From Mesorhizobium sp. L-2-11 (lineage in GTDB: Bacteria; Pseudomonadota; Alphaproteobacteria; Rhizobiales; Rhizobiaceae), in assembly GCF_016756595.1 (NCBI RefSeq), contig NZ_AP023257.1, positions 620,001-684,000 of the forward strand: a stretch of 64,000 nt of DNA, given 5' to 3'. This document shows positions 10,405 through 19,081 of this stretch, one piece after another. Under the pieces are notes generated by a model. That model had not been told where the DNA came from. It saw only the letters and a list, made by a program, of their open reading frames with translations, and ran no database searches. The position numbers and the translations under genes are program-made. How positions within the stretch are numbered: the first letter of the stretch is position 1; each line of letters opens with the position of its first letter.

Positions 10405-11294
10405 CAGCGTCTCGAGCCCGTCTTGTGCGGTTGGCGCGACAGCGGTGCTGCAAGCGCGAGCAGGACGAAGGTCGCGATCAACAGCACCACGCCCATAGTG
10501 CCGCCGCGACCCCAATTGAGCAGGCTGAGCACCTGGTTCTGGATCAATGTCGAGAGCATGGTCGAACGCGGACCGCCGAGCAGCGCGGGGGTGATGTAGA
10601 ATCCGAGCGCAAGAATGAAGACGATGATGGCGCCCGCGTAGACGCCCGGGAGCGAGAGCGGCAGATAAACCTGGGCAAAGGCGCGCGCCGGGCTCGCGCC
10701 GAGGCTCCGTGCCGCCTGCATGAGCCGCAGGTCGATCGTCTTCATCACCGAATAGAGCGGCAGGATCATGAACGGCAACAGCACCTGCGCCATGCCGATC
10801 ACCACGCCTGTCTGCGTGCGGATCAGCTTGACCGGGCTCAGGCCGACTGCCCTGATGACGGAGTTGATCACGCCGGAGTCCTGCAGCAGAATGACCCATG
10901 CCAGAGTGCGCACGACGCCGCTCACCCAGAACGGCACCAGCACGCACAGGATGAGGATGAGCCGCATCTTGGGTCCGACCGCGGTCATCACATAGGCATA
11001 GGGATAGCCGGCGATGAGAGATACCAGCGTCACCCAGGCGGAGATCGCGAAGGTCCGCTGCAGCACGGCCAGATTGACCGGTGTGCCGAAGAACCAGGCA
11101 TAGTTCTGCCATCCCCATTGCGGCTCGGAAAAGCTGCGCAAGGTGACAATGGCGAGCGGCAGGCCCAGGCAGATGACGAGCAGCAGCAGCGCCGGCGCGA
11201 CGAGCCAGAAAGCCTGTCCACGAAACCAGCGCCGCCGGCCGTCTGCCGCGACAGCCGGAACAGTGTCCCGGCTGTCGATTGCTCTCGTTGCCAC
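10404..11294 (-). CDS. ABC transporter permease, PotB-like
   Basis: A 296-aa permease with six predicted membrane segments and a longer cytoplasmic N-terminus. The first segment is FWLVAPALLLLVICLGLPLAIV, and the EAA loop is AARSLGASPARAFAQVYLPLSLPGV. It belongs to the PotB/HisM family of polyamine-type importers. It starts 10 bases after the end of the binding-protein reading frame and overlaps the next permease by one base, so the transporter genes form one translationally linked unit. Confidence 0.9.
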   Translation of the reverse strand: MATRAIDSRDTVPAVAADGRRRWFRGQAFWLVAPALLLLVICLGLPLAIVTLRSFSEPQWGWQNYAWFFGTPVNLAVLQRTFAISAWVTLVSLIAGYPYAYVMTAVGPKMRLILILCVLVPFWVSGVVRTLAWVILLQDSGVINSVIRAVGLSPVKLIRTQTGVVIGMAQVLLPFMILPLYSVMKTIDLRLMQAARSLGASPARAFAQVYLPLSLPGVYAGAIIVFILALGFYITPALLGGPRSTMLSTLIQNQVLSLLNWGRGGTMGVVLLIATFVLLALAAPLSRQPHKTGSRR

Positions 11295-11304
11295 GGCGGC
11301 GGAC

Positions 11305-12290
11305 CTAATTGCCGGCCATCAAAGCGTTCCACTTTTCGTTCGCCACCTCGAAGTTCTCCACCCAGAACTTGATGTTCTGCTGATAGCCAAGCTTCAGCTT
11401 TTTGCAAGCGTCTCCTGCGCGCTCTTGCCGAGATAGGCGTTGATCAGCGCATGCGCCGCGTCGGGGTCCTTGACGCCCATCGGAATGGTCATCTGGTCCA
11501 TGACCACCAGCCAGTCCTGCCACGCCGGTGTGTACTTCGCGCCGTTCTTGACCGCGGTCATGGCACGTCCGGTCCACATCGCGATCATGTCGGCTTCGCC
11601 GGATTCGGCGAGCTGCTGGGAATCGGCGCCGGTCTTCCAGAAGATCGTGTCCGGGCCGAGTGACTTCACCTTCTCGATTGCTTTGTCGATATCGGCCACC
11701 GTCATGTTTTCGACCGACCCGCCGGCGGCGAGCAGCGCCTGCTCGATCATTCCACCGGACAGATCGCCGCTGCCCTCCAGGGCGCGCGAGCCCGGGAATT
11801 TCTCGATGTCGAAGAAATCCTTCCAGCTCTTGGGCGGGTTATCCTTGTACTTTTCGGTGTTGTACATCAGCACCACGCCATAGTTCATGGCCGGCACGCT
11901 GCATTCGCTGGTCTGGCCCTCCGGAATGTTGGACGTATCGATCTTTGAGAAGTCCAGCTTCTGGAACAGCTTGCCGCAATAGACGTAGGGCGGGAAATCG
12001 CCGGTATCGACAACGTCCCAGGTGACATTGCCGGACTCGACCTGCGCCTGCAGTTTCGAGATTTCGGTTGGCCCGTCGCTGAGCAGCGTCACGCCTGATT
12101 TGTCGACGAACTCTTTCAGCGCGGCGATCTGACCATCCTGATAAATGCCTCCATACGAGACGAAGGTGAGCGTCTTGCCCTTGAGCGAGCCCTCGGCCAC
12201 CTCGCCCGCCACCGGCTTGCTCTGCGCAAGCGCTGCTGTGGTGATCATCAGCAGCCCGAGCGCGGCCACCTGTCCGATCCTGGTCTTCAT
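11305..12290 (-). pseudogene. Polyamine-type periplasmic binding protein, frameshifted near the C-terminus
   Basis: The first frame (11394-12290, 298 codons) begins MKTRIGQVAALGLLMITTAALAQ, a signal peptide with an ALAQ cleavage site. It continues with PotD-like features (LTFVSYGGIYQDGQ, VDTGDFPPYVYC, MNYGVVLMYN, MTIPMGVKDPDAAHALIN) and stops after AQETLAKS. The missing end, KLKLGYQQNIKFWVENFEV...NALMAGN, is in another frame and stops at 11305, ten bases before the permease. The frames meet at a run of five A on the coding strand; one extra A would join them. The join would also be shorter than I expect for this family, so a small deletion is possible. A sequencing error, a true mutation or ribosomal slippage at the A-run are the alternatives. 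Import by this operon may be impaired. Confidence 0.75.
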
Positions 12291-12319
12291 GTCTTATCTC
12301 CCATTTAGGTGCACCCGCA

Positions 12320-12988
12320 TTAGTTCGGTCCGCCCGGCTGCGAGCCTTGTCCGGGCGTGTATCGATTGAGTTCCGCCGCACCACTGGTCGGGGGCGCGAT
12401 GATCCACAGCACCTGCGCCGGCGTATTGCCGATATTCTCTGTACGATGCGGCGTCGAGGTGGCGTATTCGATGCTGTCGCCTTCGTTCATGACGAAGCGC
12501 TCGTCTGCCAGCGTCAGCTCGACTGTGCCCTTCAGTACGACGAACATCTCGTGCTTGCCGCCATGCGTGTAAGCGTCATCGCCGGTCGAGCCGCCGACGT
12601 CGAACTCCCCCGAATAAACCTCGAATTCATGGATCGGCCGCCGCGACAGCAACGTCTTTCGGCAACCGTGGCTGATCGGCAACAGGGGGCGGTCGGCTCT
12701 GGTAAGCACCTTGTGGAACCCACCTTCGGTCTGCTCGAACAGGTCGTTGATGCCGAGATCCAAGGCCGCCGCGATCCGCATCAGGGTACTGGCGCTGGCG
12801 CCGCTCAGATTGCGCTCGAGCTGGCTGATGAAGCTTGCCGTCGTGCCGACCATATCGGCCAGCTGGCGAAGCGAAATGCGTCGGGCCGTGCGAATGGCCT
12901 TGATCCGGCCACCGACATGCTTGGCCTTGCCGGCTTCCGTGGCCGCCAGCGCGGCTAGCTCCGGGGATGTCGCAGGGTCGACTTTCAC
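12320..12988 (-). CDS. XRE-family regulator with cupin sensor domain (PuuR-like)
   Basis: A 222-aa repressor-type protein. The HTH region is RISLRQLADMVGTTASFISQLERN, and the C-terminal cupin runs through GKHEMFVVLKGTVELTL to NIGNTPAQVLWIIAPP. Such regulators control amine catabolism operons; PuuR and its relatives sense putrescine or derivatives. The GTG at 12988 is chosen because AGGAGG sits six bases before it. An in-frame GTG at 13003 would place that Shine-Dalgarno inside the coding region. The gene is first in the operon, 29 bases before the binding-protein gene, and a perfect inverted repeat lies just upstream, suggesting autoregulation of the whole operon. Confidence 0.85.
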   Translation of the reverse strand: MKVDPATSPELAALAATEAGKAKHVGGRIKAIRTARRISLRQLADMVGTTASFISQLERNLSGASASTLMRIAAALDLGINDLFEQTEGGFHKVLTRADRPLLPISHGCRKTLLSRRPIHEFEVYSGEFDVGGSTGDDAYTHGGKHEMFVVLKGTVELTLADERFVMNEGDSIEYATSTPHRTENIGNTPAQVLWIIAPPTSGAAELNRYTPGQGSQPGGPN

Positions 12989-12999
12989 CGAGTGCCTCC

Positions 13000-13022
13000 T
13001 CACTTAACACCCTATTAAGTGA
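13000..13022. promoter_or_regulatory. Candidate operator of the amine operon
   Basis: A perfect 8-bp inverted repeat, TCACTTAA / TTAAGTGA, with a 7-bp spacer, lies 11-34 bases upstream of the chosen start of the XRE-cupin regulator. The position is suitable for a repressor covering the promoter. Assignment to that regulator is inferred from adjacency. Confidence 0.6.
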
Positions 13023-13093
13023 GATGTCGGAACGCAAGCCATTTTTCGAGGCATGGTTCTGGCCGCCGGCGCGGCTGCGTATGCTGGCGCTGC

Positions 13094-14164
13094 TCATCTC
13101 GTTGGCGAGGCGAAAAAACGGTTCGCGGCGGTCGCAGCCATCGCATCGGCGAGGCCCATCTCCCATTGTGTGCGGCAATAGGCGCGGAAATCGAAACAGG
13201 GGAGGCCCGGGCAGACCTCGAACTCGATGAGATGGATGCTATTGTCGGCTTCGACCCGGAAATCGACGGAAAACACATCGCGCAAGCCGAGCCCGGCGAT
13301 CAGGCTTTGCGCGATCCGTCGGATCCTTGCATCGGCTCGCGGCTGGCTGGCGGCAACCGGCAGCAGCACCGGCTCGGCATATGTTCCCGCCGCCCTGGCA
13401 GCCTCGCCGGTGTCGCCGTAGAGCGCCAGGCTGTCCTCCATAGTCTGGAAATCACCGCCCGAATCAACAAAGACGATGCCGAGCGCTTCGACACCAGTGT
13501 CCGGCTTCAAACCGAGAAAACTGGCGCGCGCATTGCGCCCGGTGACGTAGGGCTGCACGACGACATCGTCGCGATAGGCAGCGAAGACGCGCCGGCTAAG
13601 CTCAAGCGCGTGGCCGAGATCTCTGCTGTGCGAATCCGGCCAGATGCCGATCTTGGCGCCGAGCCGGTTCGGCTTGACGAACCAGCCGGCTGGCGAAGCC
13701 GGTGGCTCGACCAGCCAGCTGCCGTCGCGTGCCAAACCGGATTGCGGCACCGGCAGGCCGAGTGCGCCGAGCACGGCGCCGGAGCGAAACTTGTCCTGGC
13801 AGAGCGCAAACAGGGCATCATCGGCGCCGAGCAGCTTCAGGCCGTTCAGCCTTGCCAGCGCCGGCGCCGCACCGCCGCGGAAATAGGCGATGCCGTCGGT
13901 CAGCGTCCACACCAGCGTCGTCTTCGGATCCTCACCGGCAAGCACATTTGCGGCATCGTCGAGCGCCACCGGCGCGAAGGACAGGCCGCGCGTCTGGCAG
14001 GCTGCGGCAAGCGCGTCGAATTCAGGGGCGATGTCGGTCGATTGCGCCAGATAGGAGACGATTTCGGCAGCGCGCCCCGGCACGTGGCCATCGGCAACCA
14101 GCCGCTCGAAGCAGGCATTTTCCGGCTCGTAGACAAGGATCAGCTTCGGCCTTCGGCTTGACAT
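13094..14164 (-). CDS. ATP-grasp ligase, D-alanine--D-alanine ligase-like
   Basis: A 356-aa protein with an ATP-grasp core. KFRSGAVLGALGLPVP marks the start of the nucleotide-binding part, GWFVKPNRLGAKIGI is the nucleotide-lysine strand, DVVVQPYVTGRNARASFL the central sheet, and DVFSVDFRVEADNSIHLIEFEVCPGLP the metal-binding end with its acidic and NxHLIEFE-type residues. Such enzymes join a carboxylate to an amine through an acyl phosphate. The substrate is unknown and there is no peptidoglycan gene nearby. The start may be ATG 14164 or GTG 14173, which is closer to AGGA. It lies upstream of the amine operon on the same strand with 105 bp between them. Confidence 0.7.
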   Translation of the reverse strand: MSSRRPKLILVYEPENACFERLVADGHVPGRAAEIVSYLAQSTDIAPEFDALAAACQTRGLSFAPVALDDAANVLAGEDPKTTLVWTLTDGIAYFRGGAAPALARLNGLKLLGADDALFALCQDKFRSGAVLGALGLPVPQSGLARDGSWLVEPPASPAGWFVKPNRLGAKIGIWPDSHSRDLGHALELSRRVFAAYRDDVVVQPYVTGRNARASFLGLKPDTGVEALGIVFVDSGGDFQTMEDSLALYGDTGEAARAAGTYAEPVLLPVAASQPRADARIRRIAQSLIAGLGLRDVFSVDFRVEADNSIHLIEFEVCPGLPCFDFRAYCRTQWEMGLADAMAATAANRFFASPTR

Positions 14165-14339
14165 GACATGCACGATTCCTGGAGATGAACGGGTCCTGGC
14201 AGCGCGATTGCCTACCATCGCACGGCGAATGTATCAGGCTTTCGCGGAATCGACGTCAGACGGGCGCCTGCGCGACAGTGCTGGCGCGATCTTCCTGTTT
14301 GAACGTGATCTTTTCGAACCGGAGGTTCGGAATAATGGT

Positions 14340-15221
14340 TTAGGCGATCAGCACGCGCGGCTCGAAGCGGCCGTTGACCGGAATGTCGAGCAGAAACGTC
14401 ATGCCGGCTTGCGGATCCAGCAGGCGCTGTTTCTCATCCTTGCCCGACCAGGCGGAGGTGACCGCCAGCCGGTCGGCATTCCTGCCGACAAAGGCCGGGC
14501 AGGACGGCTGCGTCACCGGCATCGCGACCGAACGGATGAGCTTGCCGTCAGGTCCGTAGGCTTCAACGACGCTGCCGCCCCAGCAGGCGTTCCACAGGAC
14601 ACCGTCGCGATCGAGCACCGAACCGTCGATATAGCCCTTGGCCTTGCGGTGATCGACGAAGATTTTTGGCTCGCCAGCCGGCAGGCCGGTCGCCGGATCG
14701 CAGCCGACGCGCATCAACAGGCCGGTGCTGGTATCGGTGTAATGGGCAACGGTTCCATCTTCGGAAAAACAGATCGAGTTCGACACCGTTATGTCTGAAT
14801 AGAGCCGGCGCAATTCACCCCTGAAGAACCAGTAGATCGAGCCAGCTGCCTTTGCCTCGCCCTTGCCCATCGTGCCGACCCAAAAGGCGCCGCAGGGGTG
14901 GACGCGCGAATCGTTCGAGCGAGTCGTCGGATTGTCGGCTTCGATGGCCGTATGCAGCGTCATCTTGCCGGTCGCCACGTCGCGGACATGCAGACCGGTT
15001 TCGGTGGCGATCATCTGTCTTTTGTCGTCGACGATGGCGATCGCGCTGGCCATCTGGCCAAGCTCGTGGATCTTGACGGCACCGCCGGACAGGGGCTTTT
15101 CCAGAAGCTGGCCGTTGACGATGTCGAACCAGTAGAGCGTATCGGTGGCGGGGTCATAGCTCGGGCCTTCGCCGAGTTGACAGACATGGTCGGAAAAAAC
15201 CGAAACGATGGCTTCGCTCAT
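14340..15221 (-). CDS. SMP-30/gluconolactonase family sugar lactonase
   Basis: A 293-aa six-bladed beta-propeller of the SMP-30/regucalcin family. Family residues include CQLGEGPSYDPATDTLYWFDI (metal-binding Glu), TRSNDSRVHPCGAFWVGTM (Asn and substrate Arg) and GYIDGSVLDRDGVLWNACW (metal-binding Asp). It hydrolyses aldonolactones to aldonic acids. It overlaps the DgoA-like aldolase by four bases and is the last gene of a sugar cluster read from 17590 downwards, so galactono- or a related lactone is the likely substrate. A short hairpin (CGAACC-GGA-GGTTCG, 14315-14329) follows its stop codon. Confidence 0.88.
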   Translation of the reverse strand: MSEAIVSVFSDHVCQLGEGPSYDPATDTLYWFDIVNGQLLEKPLSGGAVKIHELGQMASAIAIVDDKRQMIATETGLHVRDVATGKMTLHTAIEADNPTTRSNDSRVHPCGAFWVGTMGKGEAKAAGSIYWFFRGELRRLYSDITVSNSICFSEDGTVAHYTDTSTGLLMRVGCDPATGLPAGEPKIFVDHRKAKGYIDGSVLDRDGVLWNACWGGSVVEAYGPDGKLIRSVAMPVTQPSCPAFVGRNADRLAVTSAWSGKDEKQRLLDPQAGMTFLLDIPVNGRFEPRVLIA

Positions 15222-15859
15222 GGCGCGGCTCCAAACGCTGCGTCCCAGGCTACTGTGGCAGCGCGGGCCCGCGTTGCCACCTCGTCGACGCTCATACCGG
15301 GCTTGAACAGGCTGGAGCCGAGGCCGAAGACGCTGACGCCGGCCGCCTTGTAGCCGGCAAAGTCCTTCTCCGACACGCCGCCGACCGCGCCGACCAGCGT
15401 CTCAGCCGGCAAAACGGCGCGCATCGCCGCGATCCCGGCCGCACCGAGCACGCTGGCCGGGAAGAATTTCAGCGCCGAGGCGCCGAGCCGGATGGCTTGG
15501 AAAGCTTCGGTCGGCGTGAGCACGCCGGGCATCGTCACCATGGCGTAGTGCATCGCCCGGCCTATGACCTCCGCATCGATGTGGGGGCTGACCAGCAGCC
15601 GCCCGCCAGCCTTGTTCAGTCCGTCGACATCGGCTGCGGTCAACACAGTCCCGGCGCCGACCAATGCCGTCGCCGGCAGCGCCTCAACAATCCTCGCGAT
15701 GGAGACAAACGGGTCCGGCGAATTGAGCGGCACTTCGATCGCTTCGATGCCGGCCTCGAAGATCGCCCGGCCGACGGCCACCGCCTCGTCCGGCTTGAGG
15801 CCGCGCAGGATCGCGACAAGCCCGCGCCCGAGCTTCGGAAACGATACGGTCTCGGTCAT
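15218..15859 (-). CDS. dgoA: 2-dehydro-3-deoxy-6-phosphogalactonate aldolase
   Basis: A 213-aa class I aldolase of the KDPG/KDPGal family. GIEAIEVPLNSPDP contains the catalytic Glu and the NSP signature that favours KDPGal over KDPG aldolases. The Schiff-base lysine is in ASALKFFPAS, and GAGTV and GAVGGV are the substrate loops. It cleaves the phosphorylated sugar acid to pyruvate and glyceraldehyde 3-phosphate. The ATG at 15859 has GGAG eight bases upstream. It starts 22 bases after the kinase stop and overlaps the lactonase by four bases, consistent with one operon. Confidence 0.9.
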   Translation of the reverse strand: MTETVSFPKLGRGLVAILRGLKPDEAVAVGRAIFEAGIEAIEVPLNSPDPFVSIARIVEALPATALVGAGTVLTAADVDGLNKAGGRLLVSPHIDAEVIGRAMHYAMVTMPGVLTPTEAFQAIRLGASALKFFPASVLGAAGIAAMRAVLPAETLVGAVGGVSEKDFAGYKAAGVSVFGLGSSLFKPGMSVDEVATRARAATVAWDAAFGAAP

Positions 15860-15881
15860 GCGGCAACTCCGCTGTTGTCGA

Positions 15882-16826
15882 TCATGTCTGGGCAATCATG
15901 CCATTTTTGCGTGCCGCCTCGACCAGGCCGGCACGCACCGCCTCGTCGGCATCGACGGCTCTCAACGCAAGTCCGGCAAGACCGAGCGCCTCAGTGTAGA
16001 GCGCGCCGAGCCCGCCGGAAGCGACCAGCACGACCGACCCGCCTTTCCCATAGCGGCGGCTGGCCGAGGCGATCTCGCCGCCGATCAGCAGGCCGGACAG
16101 GCAAGCAGCGGCATCGTCGGGTTTCAGGTCCTGCAAAAGGCCCGCAGCGCGGATCGAGAACAGCCTCGATGTGACATCGCCGCCCTCGGCCAGCGCGATC
16201 TCGCACCAGCGCTGGAAAAACGGATTGCCTGGTGCAACCGGCTTGGGCTGCTCGCCCAGCGAATGGCGCAGGATCGAATGCGCCGCCAGCACCGAAAACA
16301 GCTCGCCGGTCGGCCAGGTGCCAAAACCGGCAACCGCGCCGTCCTCGACCAGCACCCATTTCGAGTGGGTGCCGGGCATGCAGACGAGATGGCGACCTTT
16401 TGCCGGCAAACCGGCGCCGGCAAGCTGCGTTTCCTCGCCGCGCATGACGTCCGGCGCGTCGGCCTGGCGCTGGGCAAGGCCAGGCACGATACGGATGTCG
16501 CGGCGCTGGCCGGGGACGCGCGCAGCACCGGCAAAGATGGCACCAATCGGCGCCGGCACAGCGACATAGGGCGCCTCCAGCCAGCCCTGGCGCGAGCCGG
16601 CCATGCCGCAGATGATGACGGGCATCGCTTCCGGCGCGCCCATCGCCGCCAGATGTCCTTCGAGGATGGTCGAAAACCCGGCCGCCTGCGCGGTGATCAG
16701 CCCGTCGTCGCCGCGACGCTCGGCAAGGACGTTTCCGGCCTCATTGACCAGCCAGACCCTGAGACGGGTGGTGCCCCAGTCGACGGCGGCGACGGCCGGC
16801 GCCTTGCTCGGCGATCCTGGGCTCAC
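15882..16826 (-). CDS. dgoK: 2-dehydro-3-deoxygalactonokinase
   Basis: A 314-aa DgoK-family sugar-acid kinase. The N-terminus carries AVDWGTTRLRVWLVN, the phosphate-binding loop of the ASKHA fold. Other family segments are VIICGMAGSRQGWLEAPY, MPGTHSKWVLVEDG and the C-terminal VLVASGGLGALY adenosine loop. It phosphorylates 2-keto-3-deoxygalactonate for the following aldolase. The start is a GTG at 16826 that overlaps the SDR stop (GTGA), a translational coupling arrangement; the frame is open further upstream but this is the first start giving a family-like N-terminus. Confidence 0.9.
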   Translation of the reverse strand: MSPGSPSKAPAVAAVDWGTTRLRVWLVNEAGNVLAERRGDDGLITAQAAGFSTILEGHLAAMGAPEAMPVIICGMAGSRQGWLEAPYVAVPAPIGAIFAGAARVPGQRRDIRIVPGLAQRQADAPDVMRGEETQLAGAGLPAKGRHLVCMPGTHSKWVLVEDGAVAGFGTWPTGELFSVLAAHSILRHSLGEQPKPVAPGNPFFQRWCEIALAEGGDVTSRLFSIRAAGLLQDLKPDDAAACLSGLLIGGEIASASRRYGKGGSVVLVASGGLGALYTEALGLAGLALRAVDADEAVRAGLVEAARKNGMIAQT

Positions 16827-17590
16827 AGGAAGCCCCCGTCGACGATCAGCATCTGCGCGGTCAGCATGCGCGAAGCGTCCGACGCCAGGAACAGCACCGT
16901 GCCGACGACGTCTTCCGGCTGCATCACCTGCTTGATGCATTGCTTGGCCACGTGGGCGGCGAGCGCCTGTTCGGTGACCCAGAGCTGCTTCTGCCGCTCG
17001 GTGATCACCCAGCCGGGTGCGATCGCATTGACGCGAATGCCGTCGGCGCCGAGCTTGCCGGCAAGCCCCTTGGTCAGGCCGACAATCCCCGCCTTGGCGG
17101 CGGTATAGGCCGGCATGTCGGGGTGATTGATCAGGAACGACGTCGACGTGAAGTTGATGATCGAGCCGCCGCCGGCGCGCTTCATGCCCGGCGCCACCGC
17201 CTGTGCGGAGAAGAAATGCGGACGCAGGTTGACCGCCTGGTTGTTGTCCCAGAACTCCACGGTGACATCTTCCACCGCGTGGCGATCATCAAGTGCTGCA
17301 TTGTTGACCAGCACGGTGACGTCGCCATGCGCTTCGGCAGCCTTGGCTACCGAAGCCCGCAGCGCCTCGATGTCGCGTATGTCTGTCTTGAGATAGAGAG
17401 GCCGGCGACCGAGATCCGTCTCGATGCGGTCGGCCAGCGCCAGGCTCGGGCCGTCGGCGATGTCGATGAAGGCGACCTTTGCTCCCTGGCGGGCAAAACC
17501 ATCCGTCAGCGCAGCGCCGATCCCGGAGCCGCCGCCGGTGATCAGCACCGAAGCACCTTCAAGGTCGGCAAAGCGCGCCGATGGCATCAT
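16823..17590 (-). CDS. SDR-family sugar dehydrogenase
   Basis: A 255-aa classical short-chain dehydrogenase. The coenzyme motif is TGGGSGIG and FIDIAD suggests NAD preference. NNAA follows, the catalytic Ser is in INFTSTSFL, and the YTAAK motif supplies Tyr and Lys. It heads the lactonase-kinase-aldolase cluster, so oxidation of galactose or a related aldose (fucose, arabinose) to the lactone is the likely step. The ATG at 17590 is favoured because GGAG lies upstream; further upstream the frame enters a RIME1-like repeat. The repeat ends only a few bases before this Shine-Dalgarno sequence. Confidence 0.88.
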   Translation of the reverse strand: MMPSARFADLEGASVLITGGGSGIGAALTDGFARQGAKVAFIDIADGPSLALADRIETDLGRRPLYLKTDIRDIEALRASVAKAAEAHGDVTVLVNNAALDDRHAVEDVTVEFWDNNQAVNLRPHFFSAQAVAPGMKRAGGGSIINFTSTSFLINHPDMPAYTAAKAGIVGLTKGLAGKLGADGIRVNAIAPGWVITERQKQLWVTEQALAAHVAKQCIKQVMQPEDVVGTVLFLASDASRMLTAQMLIVDGGFL

Positions 17591-17603
17591 TTTTTTTCTC
17601 CCT

Positions 17604-17707
17604 GCGCATGACCCCGAAAATCGGTTTCGATTTTCGGAGAGGATCATGCGCAAAATCAAAGTGCTACAGCGTCCTTTGCGCGTCCAAAAGGACGCGCGGC
17701 GCTGTAG
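17604..17707. repeat. RIME1-like two-palindrome element, copy 2
   Basis: About 104 bases. Palindrome one runs from GCGCATGACC to GATCATGCGC. Palindrome two runs from CTACAGCG to CGCTGTAG with an inner stem CGCGTCC / GGACGCG. It lies a few bases upstream of the Shine-Dalgarno of the SDR gene (minus strand), so it would be in the leader of the sugar operon mRNA. The remaining 254 bases to gshB hold no other clear signal. Confidence 0.8.
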
Positions 17708-17961
17708 GCTCAGTCGGCGCGCATCCTAGCCAGCCCGGTCGGGGGAGCAAGTGCGAAAAACCGAATCCCGAGGCTTATGTCAGACAAAAAGACGATCACG
17801 CCCCCGCTATGCCGCGGGCCGGCTATGTCCGGCAGGGAAATGGGATCCGATCGCCTTGCGCGCAAGGCGCCGCAGGAGGCAATCCTCAAAATGTCGCGAT
17901 TGGCAGATGACGGGCGAAGCTGTACAGGCAAGCAGCCCATCCGATCCGCCGGAGATCCGCC

Positions 17962-18903
17962 ATGCCTCTGAAAATCGCCGTCCAGATGGACCACATCTCC
18001 ACCGTCTCGATTGCCGGCGACACGTCGTTTGCGCTGTCGCTGGAAGCGCAGCGACGCGGCCACCAGCTGTTCCATTATACGCCCGACCGGCTGTCGCTGC
18101 GCGACGGCAAGGTGTTTGCCGGCGTCGAGGAAATGCAGGTCCGCGACGAGAAGGGCAATCACTATTCGCTCGGCGAGAAAGTGCGCACCGACCTGTCGGA
18201 GATGGACGTCGTCCTGCTCAGGCAGGATCCACCGTTCGACATGAACTATATCACCACGACGCACATACTCGAGCGCATCCATCCCGGGACGCTGGTGGTC
18301 AACGACCCGGCCTGGGTGCGCAACAGCCCGGAAAAGATCTTCGTCACCGAATTTCCCGACCTGATGCCGGAAACGCTGATCACCAAGGACAGCCAGGAGG
18401 TTGCCGCCTTCCGCAAGGAGTTCGGCGACATCATCGTCAAGCCGCTCTACGGCAATGGCGGCGCCGGCATCTTCCACCTGCATGAGGCCGATCGCAACCT
18501 CGCCTCGCTGCTCGAAATGTTCAGCCAGATGTTCCGCGAGCCCTACATCGTGCAGCGCTATCTGAAGGAGGTGCGCGCCGGCGACAAGCGCATCATCCTG
18601 ATCGACGGCGAGCCTGTCGGCGCCATCAACCGGGTGCCGGCCGAGCATGATTCGCGCTCCAATATGCATGTCGGCGGCCGCGCCGAAAAAACCGAACTGA
18701 CGGAGCGCGAACGTGAGATCTGCGCCCGCATCGGCCCATCGCTGAAAGAGCGCGGCTTCATCCTCGTCGGCATCGACGTGATCGGCGACTACATGACCGA
18801 GATCAACGTGACGTCACCGACCGGCGTGCGCGAGGTAAAACGCTTCGGCGGCGCCGACATTGCCAGCCTGTTCTGGGATGCGGTCGAGGACAAGCGCAAG
18901 TAG
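17962..18903 (+). CDS. gshB: Glutathione synthetase
   Basis: ATP-dependent ligation of gamma-glutamylcysteine and glycine, the second step of glutathione synthesis, in the cytoplasm. The 313-aa product matches GshB along its length. It starts [15 protein letters not shown] and contains [34 protein letters not shown] (ATP-grasp glycine loop), [17 protein letters not shown] and FVGIDVIG-type residues before the C-terminal EINVTSPTG. The ATG follows a CCGGAGATCCGCC leader with GGAG in place. It is divergent from the sugar operon, with copy 2 of the RIME1-like repeat between them. Confidence 0.96.
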   Translation: MPLKIAVQMDHISTVSIAGDTSFALSLEAQRRGHQLFHYTPDRLSLRDGKVFAGVEEMQVRDEKGNHYSLGEKVRTDLSEMDVVLLRQDPPFDMNYITTTHILERIHPGTLVVNDPAWVRNSPEKIFVTEFPDLMPETLITKDSQEVAAFRKEFGDIIVKPLYGNGGAGIFHLHEADRNLASLLEMFSQMFREPYIVQRYLKEVRAGDKRIILIDGEPVGAINRVPAEHDSRSNMHVGGRAEKTELTEREREICARIGPSLKERGFILVGIDVIGDYMTEINVTSPTGVREVKRFGGADIASLFWDAVEDKRK

Positions 18904-18972
18904 CGCCGATGCTGGCGGAACGGCGGTTTTCCGATCCGTAGCCGATAACGCCATCAAAGCACACGTTCGATT

Positions 18973-18987
18973 GTTCCCGTAATGTTC
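18973..18987. promoter_or_regulatory. LexA (SOS) box upstream of comM
   Basis: GTTC, seven bases, GTTC matches the alphaproteobacterial LexA operator exactly. It lies about 95 bases before the comM start, and an extra GTTC lies at 18965-18968. comM has, as I recall, been listed among SOS genes in this class, which supports the assignment. Confidence 0.7.
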
Positions 18988-19081
18988 TTGCCTTTGCTCA
19001 TAATCTGTGGTTGTCTCAGATGACGCCGTTCGCGGCATGATCGCATGGGCTTCGGGCGAGCCCATGTCCGGGGGCAGAAAA

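Noticed and set aside
10332..11372. 346-codon plus-strand frame across the permease genes
   Set aside because: Product is rich in Arg, His and Asp and overlaps two well-supported permeases; a codon-bias artefact.
11394..11404. Programmed frameshift as the leading explanation for the binding protein
   Set aside because: Only five A and no clear stimulatory structure; kept as an alternative, with indel or sequencing error more likely.
14315..14329. Terminator after the lactonase gene
   Set aside because: The CGAACC/GGTTCG hairpin is short and has no T-run on the transcribed strand, so it was only mentioned with the gene.
15564..17108. 514-codon plus-strand frame opposite dgoA-dgoK-SDR
   Set aside because: Lies entirely opposite three recognisable enzymes and has no family features.
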